Shown one piece after another: positions 54,627 to 62,919 of a stretch of DNA of 64,000 nt. The notes beneath the pieces were generated by a model. The model saw only the letters and a program-made list of their open reading frames with translations, made no database searches and was not told the origin of the DNA. Made by a program: the position numbers and the translations under genes. The stretch comes from Paenibacillus sp. JJ-100 (lineage in GTDB: Bacteria; Bacillota; Bacilli; Paenibacillales; Paenibacillaceae), in contig NZ_CAOJCM010000001.1 of assembly GCF_948329825.1 (NCBI RefSeq), forward strand, positions 1,364,001 to 1,428,000, in the 5' to 3' direction. Each line of letters starts with the position of its first letter. The stretch's first letter is position 1.

Positions 54627-54787
54627 CTTCGGAACGCTCACCACGGGCCCCCTTGGCCTCCCAGTTCGTACCCTAACCATGATCCAAGAAAGCCAGCAAT
54701 GATAATTCAGAGTATGCCTCCAGGCACGTCCAGTCCAGTCAGATTTACACTCAACCAGCCAATTAGCCCACCGACAATAAGTATCCA
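54627..54787 (-). pseudogene. Broken GlsB/YeaQ/YmgE family membrane protein gene
   Basis: Read on the minus strand from 54787, one frame gives WILIVGGLIGWLSVNLTG, then LDVPGGIL, an in-frame TGA (54707-54709), IIIAGFLGSWLGYELGGQ and a second TGA at 54638-54640. This matches the pattern of small transglycosylase-associated-type membrane proteins. The family's GPVV continuation appears only in the neighbouring frame, so a frameshift is likely too. The start codon region has an in-frame TAA and the C-terminal third is missing. Two stops, a shift and truncation show it is not functional. Confidence 0.68.
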
Positions 54788-54993
54788 GATTTAGATAAAC
54801 GAATTGGTCTCCCTTCCATTGATTTATTACAAGTGATGTTTCGTTAGAGGGAATGTTGCGGATCATCTCAGAATCGATTGCTATGCCATTTCCATTTTAA
54901 TACAAGGGTAGTAAAATCGGTTGTAATACCACTAGTATGAATACTGGTGCAGATGGGAATTGGAGATGGCCAGTATAGAAGGGAGGCGCTTAG
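54788..54993. other. Region upstream of the beta-glucan locus
   Basis: No gene supported. ACCACTAGTATGAATACTGGT near 54938 is a loose inverted repeat close to where the promoter of the binding-protein gene should lie, but no good -35/-10 pair could be fixed. Confidence 0.25.
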
Positions 54994-56652
54994 GTGTACA
55001 TGTTTCGAAGTCCTTTTATTTTAGCCTTGTTGTTGATATGTCTGATGTCAGGCTTGACTGCTTGTTCTGAGTCAGAGCAATCGGAAGATAATGGTGCTTC
55101 GACAAAGGCTGACTTCACGGAAAAGAGACAGAACCTTAATCTGAATCTGGAAGAACCGTCATGGAAGCTGGATACCAGCCCCGTAAATCTGACGTGGTTC
55201 GTTGGAGCCGAATGGTATGGGCACACTTGGGGCGAGAGCCTGACTTCCAAATATGTCACACAAAAAACAGGGGTCAATATTGAATTTGAAGTATCAACTG
55301 GTGAACCAAGCGAGATGTTATCACGGATGTTGACGACCGGAAGTCTACCGGATTTGATAACCATCGGCTCCTGGGAGAGTGCGGTTAACAAACTTCGGGA
55401 GGCTAATCTCATCTATGCCCTGGATGAGCTAGCCAACCAGTATGATCCTTACTTTTTCAAGGTAGCAGGTGATGGTGCTCTACAATGGCATAGGCAGGAA
55501 GACGGCCATACCTATGTCATTCCCAATGATGCGTACAGTCCCGAACAGATGCGTTCAACCGGCTTGACAGGAGCGAACCAAACCTTTCTCGTACGTAAAG
55601 ATCTGTATGAGTCGATGGGCAAGCCGGACCTTAGCACACCGAAAGGTTTTCTAAATGCATTGCAATTGCTGAAGAATCAATATTCTGTTTATAAAGGCCA
55701 GCTGATCAGTCCGTTTTGGGCACAGGGGAATACATCCTATGGGATGACCGAATATTTGCAAAATCTACTTGCGATCCCCCATGAACAGAACGGTAAAGTA
55801 TACGACCGAATGACAGATCCCGATTATATACAGTGGCTGAAAACATTTCGTACCGCTTACGAGCAGGGCCTGATTAATGTTGATTTTATGGTCGACTCCA
55901 GTGCACAGGTGCACGAAAAAACCAAACATGCCCAATATTTTATGATGATTCGGGAATGGACAGACATATCGGAGCTAAATTCGAAATTGGAAGTCCTTAC
56001 GAATCAGAGTTCATACTATATTGCTGTAGATGGACCCCGGAGCAGCAGGGGAGAATCCGCCAAACTGTTCCCCGGCAGCATGGATGGCTGGATGGTTACG
56101 ATGATTAGCAAATCCACGAAAAACCCTGAACGAGCCATCCGATTTTTGACCTATCTGGCCAGCGAAGAAGGCCAAAGGGATTTATTTTTGGGCAAAGAAG
56201 GCGAAACCTGGGTGATGGAGAACGGCAAACCGCAGTTGACGGCGGCAATGATCCAGTTGCATGATACGGATCGGGAGCGGCTGGAAAAGGAATATGGCAT
56301 TATGGATACCTACTGGATGCTACGAAACCCTGCTTTCGTTAACCAGTGGAGACCAGAGAATGCCCCATCCATTAAACAAATGGAGGAGTTCGCCAACCAA
56401 CAGGCCGATCTGGACAGCGGCATCTATAAGGGACTAGATCCTGTGGGTGATTCCGATATAGCGTTAGCCTGGTCACGTATTTCTCAGAATTGGGAAGAAG
56501 TGCTGCCAGAACTGATTACAGCGAAGGATGAAGCTGCCTTTGACAAAATTTTCGAAAATTTTTTGATACGTCGTGTGAACTACGGCTTTAATCAGGTGAT
56601 GGAATATCGCCAGGCTGAACTGGAACTGCGGAAAGCCAAGGTAGCCAGATAA
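54994..56652 (+). CDS. Extracellular solute-binding lipoprotein (sugar ABC type, no linked permease)
   Basis: A 552-residue lipoprotein. The signal ends at C24 (LTAC), followed by an acidic, Ser-rich linker and a large CUT1-type binding fold (VNIEFEVSTGEPSEMLSRMLTTGSLPDL). GTG 54994 has GGGAGG 7 nt upstream. Unlike the protein at 17540, no permease genes adjoin it; a histidine kinase and response regulator follow. It may deliver ligand to distant permeases or present ligand to the kinase. A glucan oligosaccharide is likely from the GH16 and GH3 genes downstream. Confidence 0.88.
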   Translation: MYMFRSPFILALLLICLMSGLTACSESEQSEDNGASTKADFTEKRQNLNLNLEEPSWKLDTSPVNLTWFVGAEWYGHTWGESLTSKYVTQKTGVNIEFEVSTGEPSEMLSRMLTTGSLPDLITIGSWESAVNKLREANLIYALDELANQYDPYFFKVAGDGALQWHRQEDGHTYVIPNDAYSPEQMRSTGLTGANQTFLVRKDLYESMGKPDLSTPKGFLNALQLLKNQYSVYKGQLISPFWAQGNTSYGMTEYLQNLLAIPHEQNGKVYDRMTDPDYIQWLKTFRTAYEQGLINVDFMVDSSAQVHEKTKHAQYFMMIREWTDISELNSKLEVLTNQSSYYIAVDGPRSSRGESAKLFPGSMDGWMVTMISKSTKNPERAIRFLTYLASEEGQRDLFLGKEGETWVMENGKPQLTAAMIQLHDTDRERLEKEYGIMDTYWMLRNPAFVNQWRPENAPSIKQMEEFANQQADLDSGIYKGLDPVGDSDIALAWSRISQNWEEVLPELITAKDEAAFDKIFENFLIRRVNYGFNQVMEYRQAELELRKAKVAR

Positions 56653-56667
56653 CCATTCTCTAATACA

Positions 56668-56695
56668 TTGTTACCTATTAGATAACTAGTAATAT
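56668..56695 (+). promoter_or_regulatory. Possible internal promoter before the kinase gene
   Basis: TTGTTA and TAATAT are 16 bp apart, 31 nt before the kinase start. It could allow basal expression of the two-component pair. Confidence 0.35.
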
Positions 56696-56726
56696 ATGGT
56701 ATAACAAAGGTGGTGAATACATCAGA

Positions 56727-58565
56727 ATGAAATACCTACTGACGAGATTGAGGAAGCTTTATCGCAATGCCCGTATATCCCAAAAGCTGTTTTTGGCATT
56801 TAGCCTGATGATTGCCATACCTGTTATTTTGATATCCTTTGTGTATATCCGCATGCAAGAAACCCAGCTCTATAAGGACGCTATGGCAACGGGCAACAGC
56901 CACGTTTCATGGCTGAATGAACAATTACGCAGAAGAATGGACATGATTGAGAACGTTTCCAATACGGCCCTCACTCAAAAGTCATTTGTGGATTTTATTC
57001 ATTCCAATATGCTTGTGGATGGACTGCGTCTGGTGAAGTTTAAGCAAAACCAGTTTGAGCAAATGCTCAATATCATTCAAAGCAATGCGATGATCAGTGA
57101 GCTTAGCTTTTACGTCGATAACCCAAACTTGTATGAAATCTGGCCTGAAATCTATCATTATAAGAAATTTTGGCCTCAGGATTATTGGGTAAAGCTTCGG
57201 GATGAAGGTGGTGCGGCTTACCGTTTATTTTCTTTTAGGGATGGTGAACACACATTATCCTACTATCGTCTGGTTCGCCTTCAAGGGCAGGAGCAGAAAC
57301 GCCCTAGTATTATGGAAGTGCGTGTCCCGCACAGTATGTTTTTCAGCGACCTGCTTCAGGAGAGCAAGGGGGACTTCTTTTCGGTGTTGATGAACGCAAG
57401 CGATCCTCCCCAATATGTCTACAATCCCCAGCATGAGTTTTCTGAGAAGTACGGGCAGGGGCTGGAGGAGATTCTTGGCAGTATTCATCGCCAGTTGGAT
57501 ATATTGCCGCAGGAAAGCCCGCTTCAGGTTAAGGTGGGAGATCAGAGCTTCTATGCATTGTATCGATACATCGCTCCATTGAACACTTATGTGGTCGATA
57601 TTTCTTCCCATCAGGCATTGATGGAGGGGCCGCGCAGTTGGTATGCATTTGTGGTAACGATTACATTATGTGTATTGCTGCTGATTATGCTACTCGTATC
57701 CCAAACGACGCGGCGTATTTTCCGGCGATTGGACAGCGTACTGGTTTCCATGCGTCAGGTACGGAAAGGCGAGCTGGATGCAATGATAGATACAGGCCTT
57801 GATGAAAACGAAAGAGGAGATGAAATCGATGAGGTGGCAATGAATTACAATAAAATGTTACATGAGGTCAAACGTCTAATGACACAGGTCGTGGATAAGC
57901 AGTTAGTTGCCAAAAACGCACAGTTGCACTCCCTGCATTCGCAGATTAACTCCCATTTTTTATATAACGCCCTGGAATCGATCCGTATGGTGGCAGAGGT
58001 ACAGAGGCAGCCTGCTATAGCCAAATCATTAGTGTCGCTCGGCTCCCAGCTACGTTACAGCATGCAATGGCGTAGCGATACCGTTGCTCTTCGTGAGGAG
58101 CTTGCCAATATCCAAAGTTATATTGAATTTATCAACTTTATGGAAGGCGGCAGTATCGTTATGACGGCGAATCTTCCTCAGGAGATCCTTCGCTACGCCA
58201 TTCCCAAGATGTGTATGCAGCCCATCGTTGAAAATGCAGTTCATCACGGGGCACCTTCAGGCGGCAGGGTATCTATAGAGATCACCTTTTCTGTGGAGAA
58301 TGACAGTCTGCTTTTCATTAACATAAGAGATGACGGAGAAGGGTTAGAGCCTGAGATGTTACACCATCTTCAGGCAGTAATGCGGAGGGAATCGGATACG
58401 CCGATGGTTACTAGCAGGAACGGACTTGGTTTGGAAAACGTGAATAAGCGGTTGCAGCTTCATTATGGCAAAAATTGCGGTCTTTGGATTGATAGTGTGC
58501 AAGGTGCATATACCTGTGTAACGATACGCTTGCCTTGGGAACATGTAAATCTTGGAGGGTGGTAG
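56727..58565 (+). CDS. YesM-type sensor histidine kinase
   Basis: A 612-residue membrane kinase of the HPK7/YesM group. A transmembrane helix at about 22-44, an extracellular sensor region and a second helix near 305-328 lead to a HAMP domain. The His-kinase box is QINSHFLYNALESIR with H410, and the ATPase domain has QPIVENAVHHG (N-box) and NGLGLENVNKRL (G-box). It phosphorylates the regulator encoded 3 nt downstream. AAGGTGGTG lies 11 nt before the ATG. Confidence 0.93.
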   Translation: MKYLLTRLRKLYRNARISQKLFLAFSLMIAIPVILISFVYIRMQETQLYKDAMATGNSHVSWLNEQLRRRMDMIENVSNTALTQKSFVDFIHSNMLVDGLRLVKFKQNQFEQMLNIIQSNAMISELSFYVDNPNLYEIWPEIYHYKKFWPQDYWVKLRDEGGAAYRLFSFRDGEHTLSYYRLVRLQGQEQKRPSIMEVRVPHSMFFSDLLQESKGDFFSVLMNASDPPQYVYNPQHEFSEKYGQGLEEILGSIHRQLDILPQESPLQVKVGDQSFYALYRYIAPLNTYVVDISSHQALMEGPRSWYAFVVTITLCVLLLIMLLVSQTTRRIFRRLDSVLVSMRQVRKGELDAMIDTGLDENERGDEIDEVAMNYNKMLHEVKRLMTQVVDKQLVAKNAQLHSLHSQINSHFLYNALESIRMVAEVQRQPAIAKSLVSLGSQLRYSMQWRSDTVALREELANIQSYIEFINFMEGGSIVMTANLPQEILRYAIPKMCMQPIVENAVHHGAPSGGRVSIEITFSVENDSLLFINIRDDGEGLEPEMLHHLQAVMRRESDTPMVTSRNGLGLENVNKRLQLHYGKNCGLWIDSVQGAYTCVTIRLPWEHVNLGGW

Positions 58566-58568
58566 GGT

Positions 58569-60140
58569 ATGATTAATATCCTGATTGTGGACGATCAAAA
58601 ACACATTCGTGACGGCCTGCAGGCCATGCTACATCAATTTCCTCTGGAACTGAACAACATATACTGTGCCGCAAGCGGGATTGAGGCGCTGTGCCTATTG
58701 CGGCAGCATTGCATTCACATCGTTATTACCGATATTATGATGCCGGATATGGATGGGTTGGCACTCATGGCTCAAACCAAAGAGGAAAACTTGGATGTGG
58801 AATACCTCATTATCAGCGGTTATAGTGATTTTACATATGCCCAAAAAGCGATCGGGCTTGGGGCAAAGGGCTACTTGCTAAAACCTTTAAAGCGAGAGGA
58901 TCTGCAAAATTCCCTGGAGCATGTATGGAAAGAGATCCAGACACGGCAGGCACTCACGCATAATATGCAGCATGTAACCCGTCTCGCCCAAGAGACCGAT
59001 CGGAAAGAATTAAGAATGTTTATGCAAGGTGCGTTAAGTGATCACGCATGGATTCTTCAGATTGAGGAACAAAATGATGCGTTATGGCGTAATTATCGCC
59101 TAGTCCTGATGCGGGAAGAAGTTTGCCTTAACCAGCCCGGAGCCAGCAGCGCCCATAGCATGGAAGCCATTGCTTATCGTGTGTTTGGCAGACAAGGTTG
59201 TATTTGCCTGCAACATCGCCCATACCTGATCCTTGCGGTGGATGCGTCCATAGATCCAAGTGTTTTACCTGCAGCGATCAAGGAAGGAAAGATCAATGCC
59301 ATAACGGCCATGACTAACCCGATTCAGGGGTTAAAAGAACTACCAGACAGCTATACCCAAGTGCTTGAGCTCTATCGCCACAGTTACCTGTTTCCTGATC
59401 AATACAGTATCTTACCAGCACATATTGAGCACATGGAGCAGCAGTGGCAACTTCCCTATGAGGACTTATATGAACTGTTCCAGTCGGTTGGAACAGATAA
59501 CAGTGGAACAATTACTCAGGGTATTTCTGCACTATTTCACAAAAAGGTGCTGCAACGCTATTCTATTCGCTATACGCAACAGCTCTGTGCTGCGACCGTT
59601 CAGATGATGGAGGAATACGAACGAGTTATCCGCCCTTATATGGGGGAAGAAGAGCTGAACCTTGAATCATTGCGTAATCTCTTTGATTATCAAGGGATGC
59701 GTGATTATATACAAGCACTGCAACAGCAGCTGCTTCGGCTGAATCAGTTATATTATGACTATAAGTGCAGCTATCGCCATTCGCAGGATCTAAATGAAGC
59801 CATTCGTTTTATCCACGAGAGTTACCACAAACCGCTGGACCTCGCGATGGTATCCAATCATGTATCGCTTAATTATGCTTATTTTTCTAATCTGTTTAAG
59901 AAGAATATTGGTAAAGGTTTTGCTGAATACCTACGAGATGTGCGTCTGGATAAAGCGCGGAAGCTTCTCGCCGAAACCGATCATAAAATTGTTGAGGTGG
60001 CTGCTATGGTTGGCTATGATAGCTACAAAAGCTTTACACGCGCGTTCCGACTTGTAATGCAGATCCAACCCACAGAGTACCGACAGATGATGCGGCAGAA
60101 GGCAGAGCACGAAGCTCATTACAACAACGCTATACCATGA
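58569..60140 (+). CDS. YesN-type response regulator with AraC DNA-binding domain
   Basis: A 523-residue response regulator. The receiver domain (1-120) has the acidic pair D8/D9, phospho-acceptor D55 (IVITDIMMPD) and K105 region (YLLKPL). A middle helical region of about 280 residues leads to a C-terminal AraC HTH pair (from about 410; DLAMVSNHVSLNYAYFSNLFKK, then VAAMVGYDSYKSFTRAFR). It is read as one unit with the kinase. Likely targets are the GH16 gene next door and the binding-protein gene. Confidence 0.93.
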   Translation: MINILIVDDQKHIRDGLQAMLHQFPLELNNIYCAASGIEALCLLRQHCIHIVITDIMMPDMDGLALMAQTKEENLDVEYLIISGYSDFTYAQKAIGLGAKGYLLKPLKREDLQNSLEHVWKEIQTRQALTHNMQHVTRLAQETDRKELRMFMQGALSDHAWILQIEEQNDALWRNYRLVLMREEVCLNQPGASSAHSMEAIAYRVFGRQGCICLQHRPYLILAVDASIDPSVLPAAIKEGKINAITAMTNPIQGLKELPDSYTQVLELYRHSYLFPDQYSILPAHIEHMEQQWQLPYEDLYELFQSVGTDNSGTITQGISALFHKKVLQRYSIRYTQQLCAATVQMMEEYERVIRPYMGEEELNLESLRNLFDYQGMRDYIQALQQQLLRLNQLYYDYKCSYRHSQDLNEAIRFIHESYHKPLDLAMVSNHVSLNYAYFSNLFKKNIGKGFAEYLRDVRLDKARKLLAETDHKIVEVAAMVGYDSYKSFTRAFRLVMQIQPTEYRQMMRQKAEHEAHYNNAIP

Positions 60141-60231
60141 AATAGTATAATCAAACGGACAATCTCCCATGTTAAATATGCCAATTGAATCAAAAGCCAA
60201 AAAAATGGGATACCACAAAAACAATTGTACC

Positions 60232-60261
60232 TTTTCAGCAAATTAACCTATTCGATAGAAT
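60232..60261 (+). promoter_or_regulatory. Possible promoter of the GH16 gene
   Basis: TTTTCA (60232-60237) and TAGAAT (60256-60261) are 18 bp apart. The weak -35 would suit activation by the neighbouring AraC-type regulator. Confidence 0.4.
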
Positions 60262-60274
60262 AGAGATATCCCCC

Positions 60275-60290
60275 ATGTAAGCGATTTCCT
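60275..60290 (+). promoter_or_regulatory. cre site (CcpA) in front of the GH16 gene
   Basis: ATGTAAGCGATTTCCT fits the consensus WTGNAANCGNWNNCWW at 15 of 16 positions. It lies just downstream of the proposed -10 box, a place where CcpA blocks elongation. Confidence 0.7.
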
Positions 60291-60340
60291 TAATACACAT
60301 GGATTGGGAGAAGCTATTATTCTATTATAGGAGGGCAATT

Positions 60341-62389
60341 ATGAAACGATCTCGCTTTACGGAGAAACAGTTTATGAAAAAGGTACTCGGTATGTTCCTT
60401 GTGGTTGTAATGCTGGCTAGCATTGGCATACTGCCAGCTTCAAAGGTTCACGCAGCGGAAACTACCGTAACCTCTATGGAGTACTTCTCACCAGCAGACG
60501 GGCCTGTTATTTCAAAATCAGGGGTTGGCAAGGCCAGCTACGGATTTGTTATGCCTAAGTTCAATGGAGGCTCCGCGACATGGAATGATGTTTACAATGA
60601 TGTGGGTGTTAATGTGAAAGTAGGCAACAACTGGGTTGATATCGACCAGGCAGGCGGATATATCTATAACCAAAACTGGGGACACTGGAGCGATGGCGGG
60701 TTCAATGGCTATTGGTTCACCCTCTCGGCAACAACCGAGATTCAACTGTACTCCAAAGCGAATGGTGTTAAGCTGGAGTATCAACTTGTATTCCAAAACA
60801 TCAACAAAACAACCATCACAGCGATGAATGCAACACAAGGTCCACAAATCACAGCAAGTTTCACAGGCGGTGCAGGCTTTACATATCCAACGTTCAACAA
60901 TAATCCTGCGGTCACTTATGAAGCTGTTGCGGATGATTTGAAGGTGTATGTCAAACCTGTTAACAGCAGTACTTGGATCGATATTGACAATAACGCAGCC
61001 AGCGGCTGGATCTACGATCAAAATTTTGGCCAATTCACTGATGGCGGCGGCGGGTACTGGTTTAACGTGACGGAGTCGATCAATGTCAAATTGGAATCAA
61101 AGACTTCTTCGGCTAACCTTGTTTATACCATTACGTTTAATGAACCTACAAGAAATTCATATGTCATTACGCCATACGAAGGAACAACCTTCACAGCAGA
61201 TGCAAATGGTTCCATTGGGGTTCCGCTTCCGAAAATTGATGGGGGAGCGCCAATTGCCAAAGAACTGGGTAATTTTGTATATCAAATTAACATCAATGGG
61301 CAATGGGTTGATTTGAGTAACTCCAGCCAGAGCAAATTTGCTTACTCCGGTAATGGGTACAACAATATGTCCGATGCCAATCAGTGGGGATACTGGGCCG
61401 ATTACGTCTATGGCCTTTGGTTCCAGCCAATCCAAGAAAATATGCAGATCCGTATTGGATATCCGCTGAACGGACAGGCGGGTGGAAATATTGGCAACAA
61501 TTTCGTCAACTATACCTTCATCGGCAATCCAAACGCCCCGCGTCCTGATGTATCCGATCAAGAGGATATCTCAATCGGAACACCAACCGACCCGGCAATC
61601 GCGGGCATGAATCTCATCTGGCAGGATGAGTTTAACGGAACTACGCTGGATACAAGTAAATGGAATTATGAAACAGGCTATTATCTCAACAATGATCCTG
61701 CTACTTGGGGATGGGGGAATGCAGAGCTTCAGCACTACACAAACAGCACCCAAAATGTATATGTACAGGACGGAAAGCTGAATATCAAAGCCATGAACGA
61801 CAGCAAATCTTTCCCTCAAGACCCAAATCGGTATGCACAATATTCTTCAGGAAAGATTAACACCAAGGATAAACTGTCCTTGAAGTACGGCAGAGTCGAT
61901 TTTCGTGCCAAGCTTCCTACAGGTGATGGTGTATGGCCAGCACTGTGGATGCTTCCAAAAGATTCGGTGTACGGCACTTGGGCTGCATCAGGTGAAATTG
62001 ATGTTATGGAAGCGAGAGGCCGTCTGCCTGGATCAGTAAGTGGTACCATACACTTTGGTGGACAATGGCCTGGGAACCAGTACTCGGGCGGCGATTATCA
62101 CTTCCCGGAGGGGCAAACGTTTGCCAATGATTATCATGTATACTCGGTAGTCTGGGAAGAAGACAATATTAAATGGTATGTGGACGGCAAGTTTTACTAT
62201 AAAGTCACTAACCAGCAGTGGTATTCCGCAGCTGCACCGAATAATCCGAATGCGCCTTTCGATGAGCCGTTCTACCTCATTATGAACTTGGCAGTCGGCG
62301 GAAACTTTGACGGCGGCCGTACTCCGAACGCTTCCGATATCCCCGCGACGATGCAAGTGGATTATGTACGCGTGTATAAAGAACAGTAA
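60341..62389 (+). CDS. Secreted GH16 endo-beta-1,3(4)-glucanase with three N-terminal modules
   Basis: A 682-residue exported enzyme that cleaves beta-1,3- or mixed beta-1,3-1,4-glucans. The signal peptide ends near residue 39 (SKVHAAE). Three related modules of about 115-120 residues follow (about 40-410), sharing a WVDI/WIDI, YNQN, GYWF pattern, probably carbohydrate binding. The GH16 domain covers about 425-682 with catalytic GEIDVMEARG: E552 nucleophile, D554, E557 acid/base. GGAGGG sits 5 nt before the chosen ATG; the frame is open to 60299. Laminarin or fungal wall glucan is the likely substrate. Confidence 0.93.
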   Translation: MKRSRFTEKQFMKKVLGMFLVVVMLASIGILPASKVHAAETTVTSMEYFSPADGPVISKSGVGKASYGFVMPKFNGGSATWNDVYNDVGVNVKVGNNWVDIDQAGGYIYNQNWGHWSDGGFNGYWFTLSATTEIQLYSKANGVKLEYQLVFQNINKTTITAMNATQGPQITASFTGGAGFTYPTFNNNPAVTYEAVADDLKVYVKPVNSSTWIDIDNNAASGWIYDQNFGQFTDGGGGYWFNVTESINVKLESKTSSANLVYTITFNEPTRNSYVITPYEGTTFTADANGSIGVPLPKIDGGAPIAKELGNFVYQININGQWVDLSNSSQSKFAYSGNGYNNMSDANQWGYWADYVYGLWFQPIQENMQIRIGYPLNGQAGGNIGNNFVNYTFIGNPNAPRPDVSDQEDISIGTPTDPAIAGMNLIWQDEFNGTTLDTSKWNYETGYYLNNDPATWGWGNAELQHYTNSTQNVYVQDGKLNIKAMNDSKSFPQDPNRYAQYSSGKINTKDKLSLKYGRVDFRAKLPTGDGVWPALWMLPKDSVYGTWAASGEIDVMEARGRLPGSVSGTIHFGGQWPGNQYSGGDYHFPEGQTFANDYHVYSVVWEEDNIKWYVDGKFYYKVTNQQWYSAAAPNNPNAPFDEPFYLIMNLAVGGNFDGGRTPNASDIPATMQVDYVRVYKEQ

Positions 62390-62599
62390 TGAAACAGCTG
62401 TTTCCGCGATTAACAAGCCGTTAATCTGATTAGGGAGGCTGAACAGGGGAATTTATGATAATTAAAACATTGTTGTTAAAGCGGCAGATTTAAATAACAT
62501 TTGTTTCTTCATAATAAGGTACGCGGAGATATAAAGAGATGATTTATTAAAAAAACTCGCTATGCATAATTGTCGAGGGACAAGAACAGATTCCCATTG
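62390..62599 (+). other. Region after the GH16 gene
   Basis: A perfect 12-bp palindrome AAACAGCTGTTT lies at 62392-62403, and GATTAAC-AAGCC-GTTAATC forms a 7-bp stem at 62408-62426 without a T-run. No gene supported. Confidence 0.35.
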
Positions 62600-62627
62600 A
62601 AGTCGCTATTTAAGCGGCTTTTTTTAT
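62600..62627 (+). terminator. Terminator after the GH16 gene (dispersed repeat copy E)
   Basis: AAGTCGCT-ATTTA-AGCGGCTT then TTTTT. It is flanked by ATTCCCATTG upstream and by ATTTCATCGGTACAAGTTCG downstream, both shared in part with copies C and D. It lies about 210 nt beyond the GH16 stop. Confidence 0.82.
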
Positions 62628-62919
62628 TTCATCGGTACAAGTTCGTGTCCCAAGCCAATGAAAGAACATGTTCCTATTTACATACGAAAACTAATCTAAA
62701 TTCGTTAAAAGTTCTTGTCCTGGGCTGGGGTTAATTACACTGTTTCATTAAATGGTGTAAACAATGAACTGGTTTAAAAAGTATTTACGAAGTTCACATC
62801 ATAAATAACATATTATTTTTCCAAAAAGCAAACTATTTTACCATATATTTAGGAGCATTTAATCTACTCTTATAAAGTAATCAATTTCATTATCTATAGT
62901 TACCAACGGAGGAGAGCGA
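62628..62919. other. Leader of the GH3 gene with repeat tail
   Basis: The first 100 nt continue the dispersed repeat, including AAGTTCGTGTCCCAAGCC and a second similar AAGTTCTTGTCCTGGGC near 62707. No cre site or clear promoter was found before the GH3 gene. Confidence 0.35.

Noticed and set aside
54612..54866. 84-codon minus-strand ORF as an intact gene
   Set aside because: Its frame is offset from the recognisable GlsB/YeaQ-like frame; the real signal is a broken gene in the neighbouring frame.
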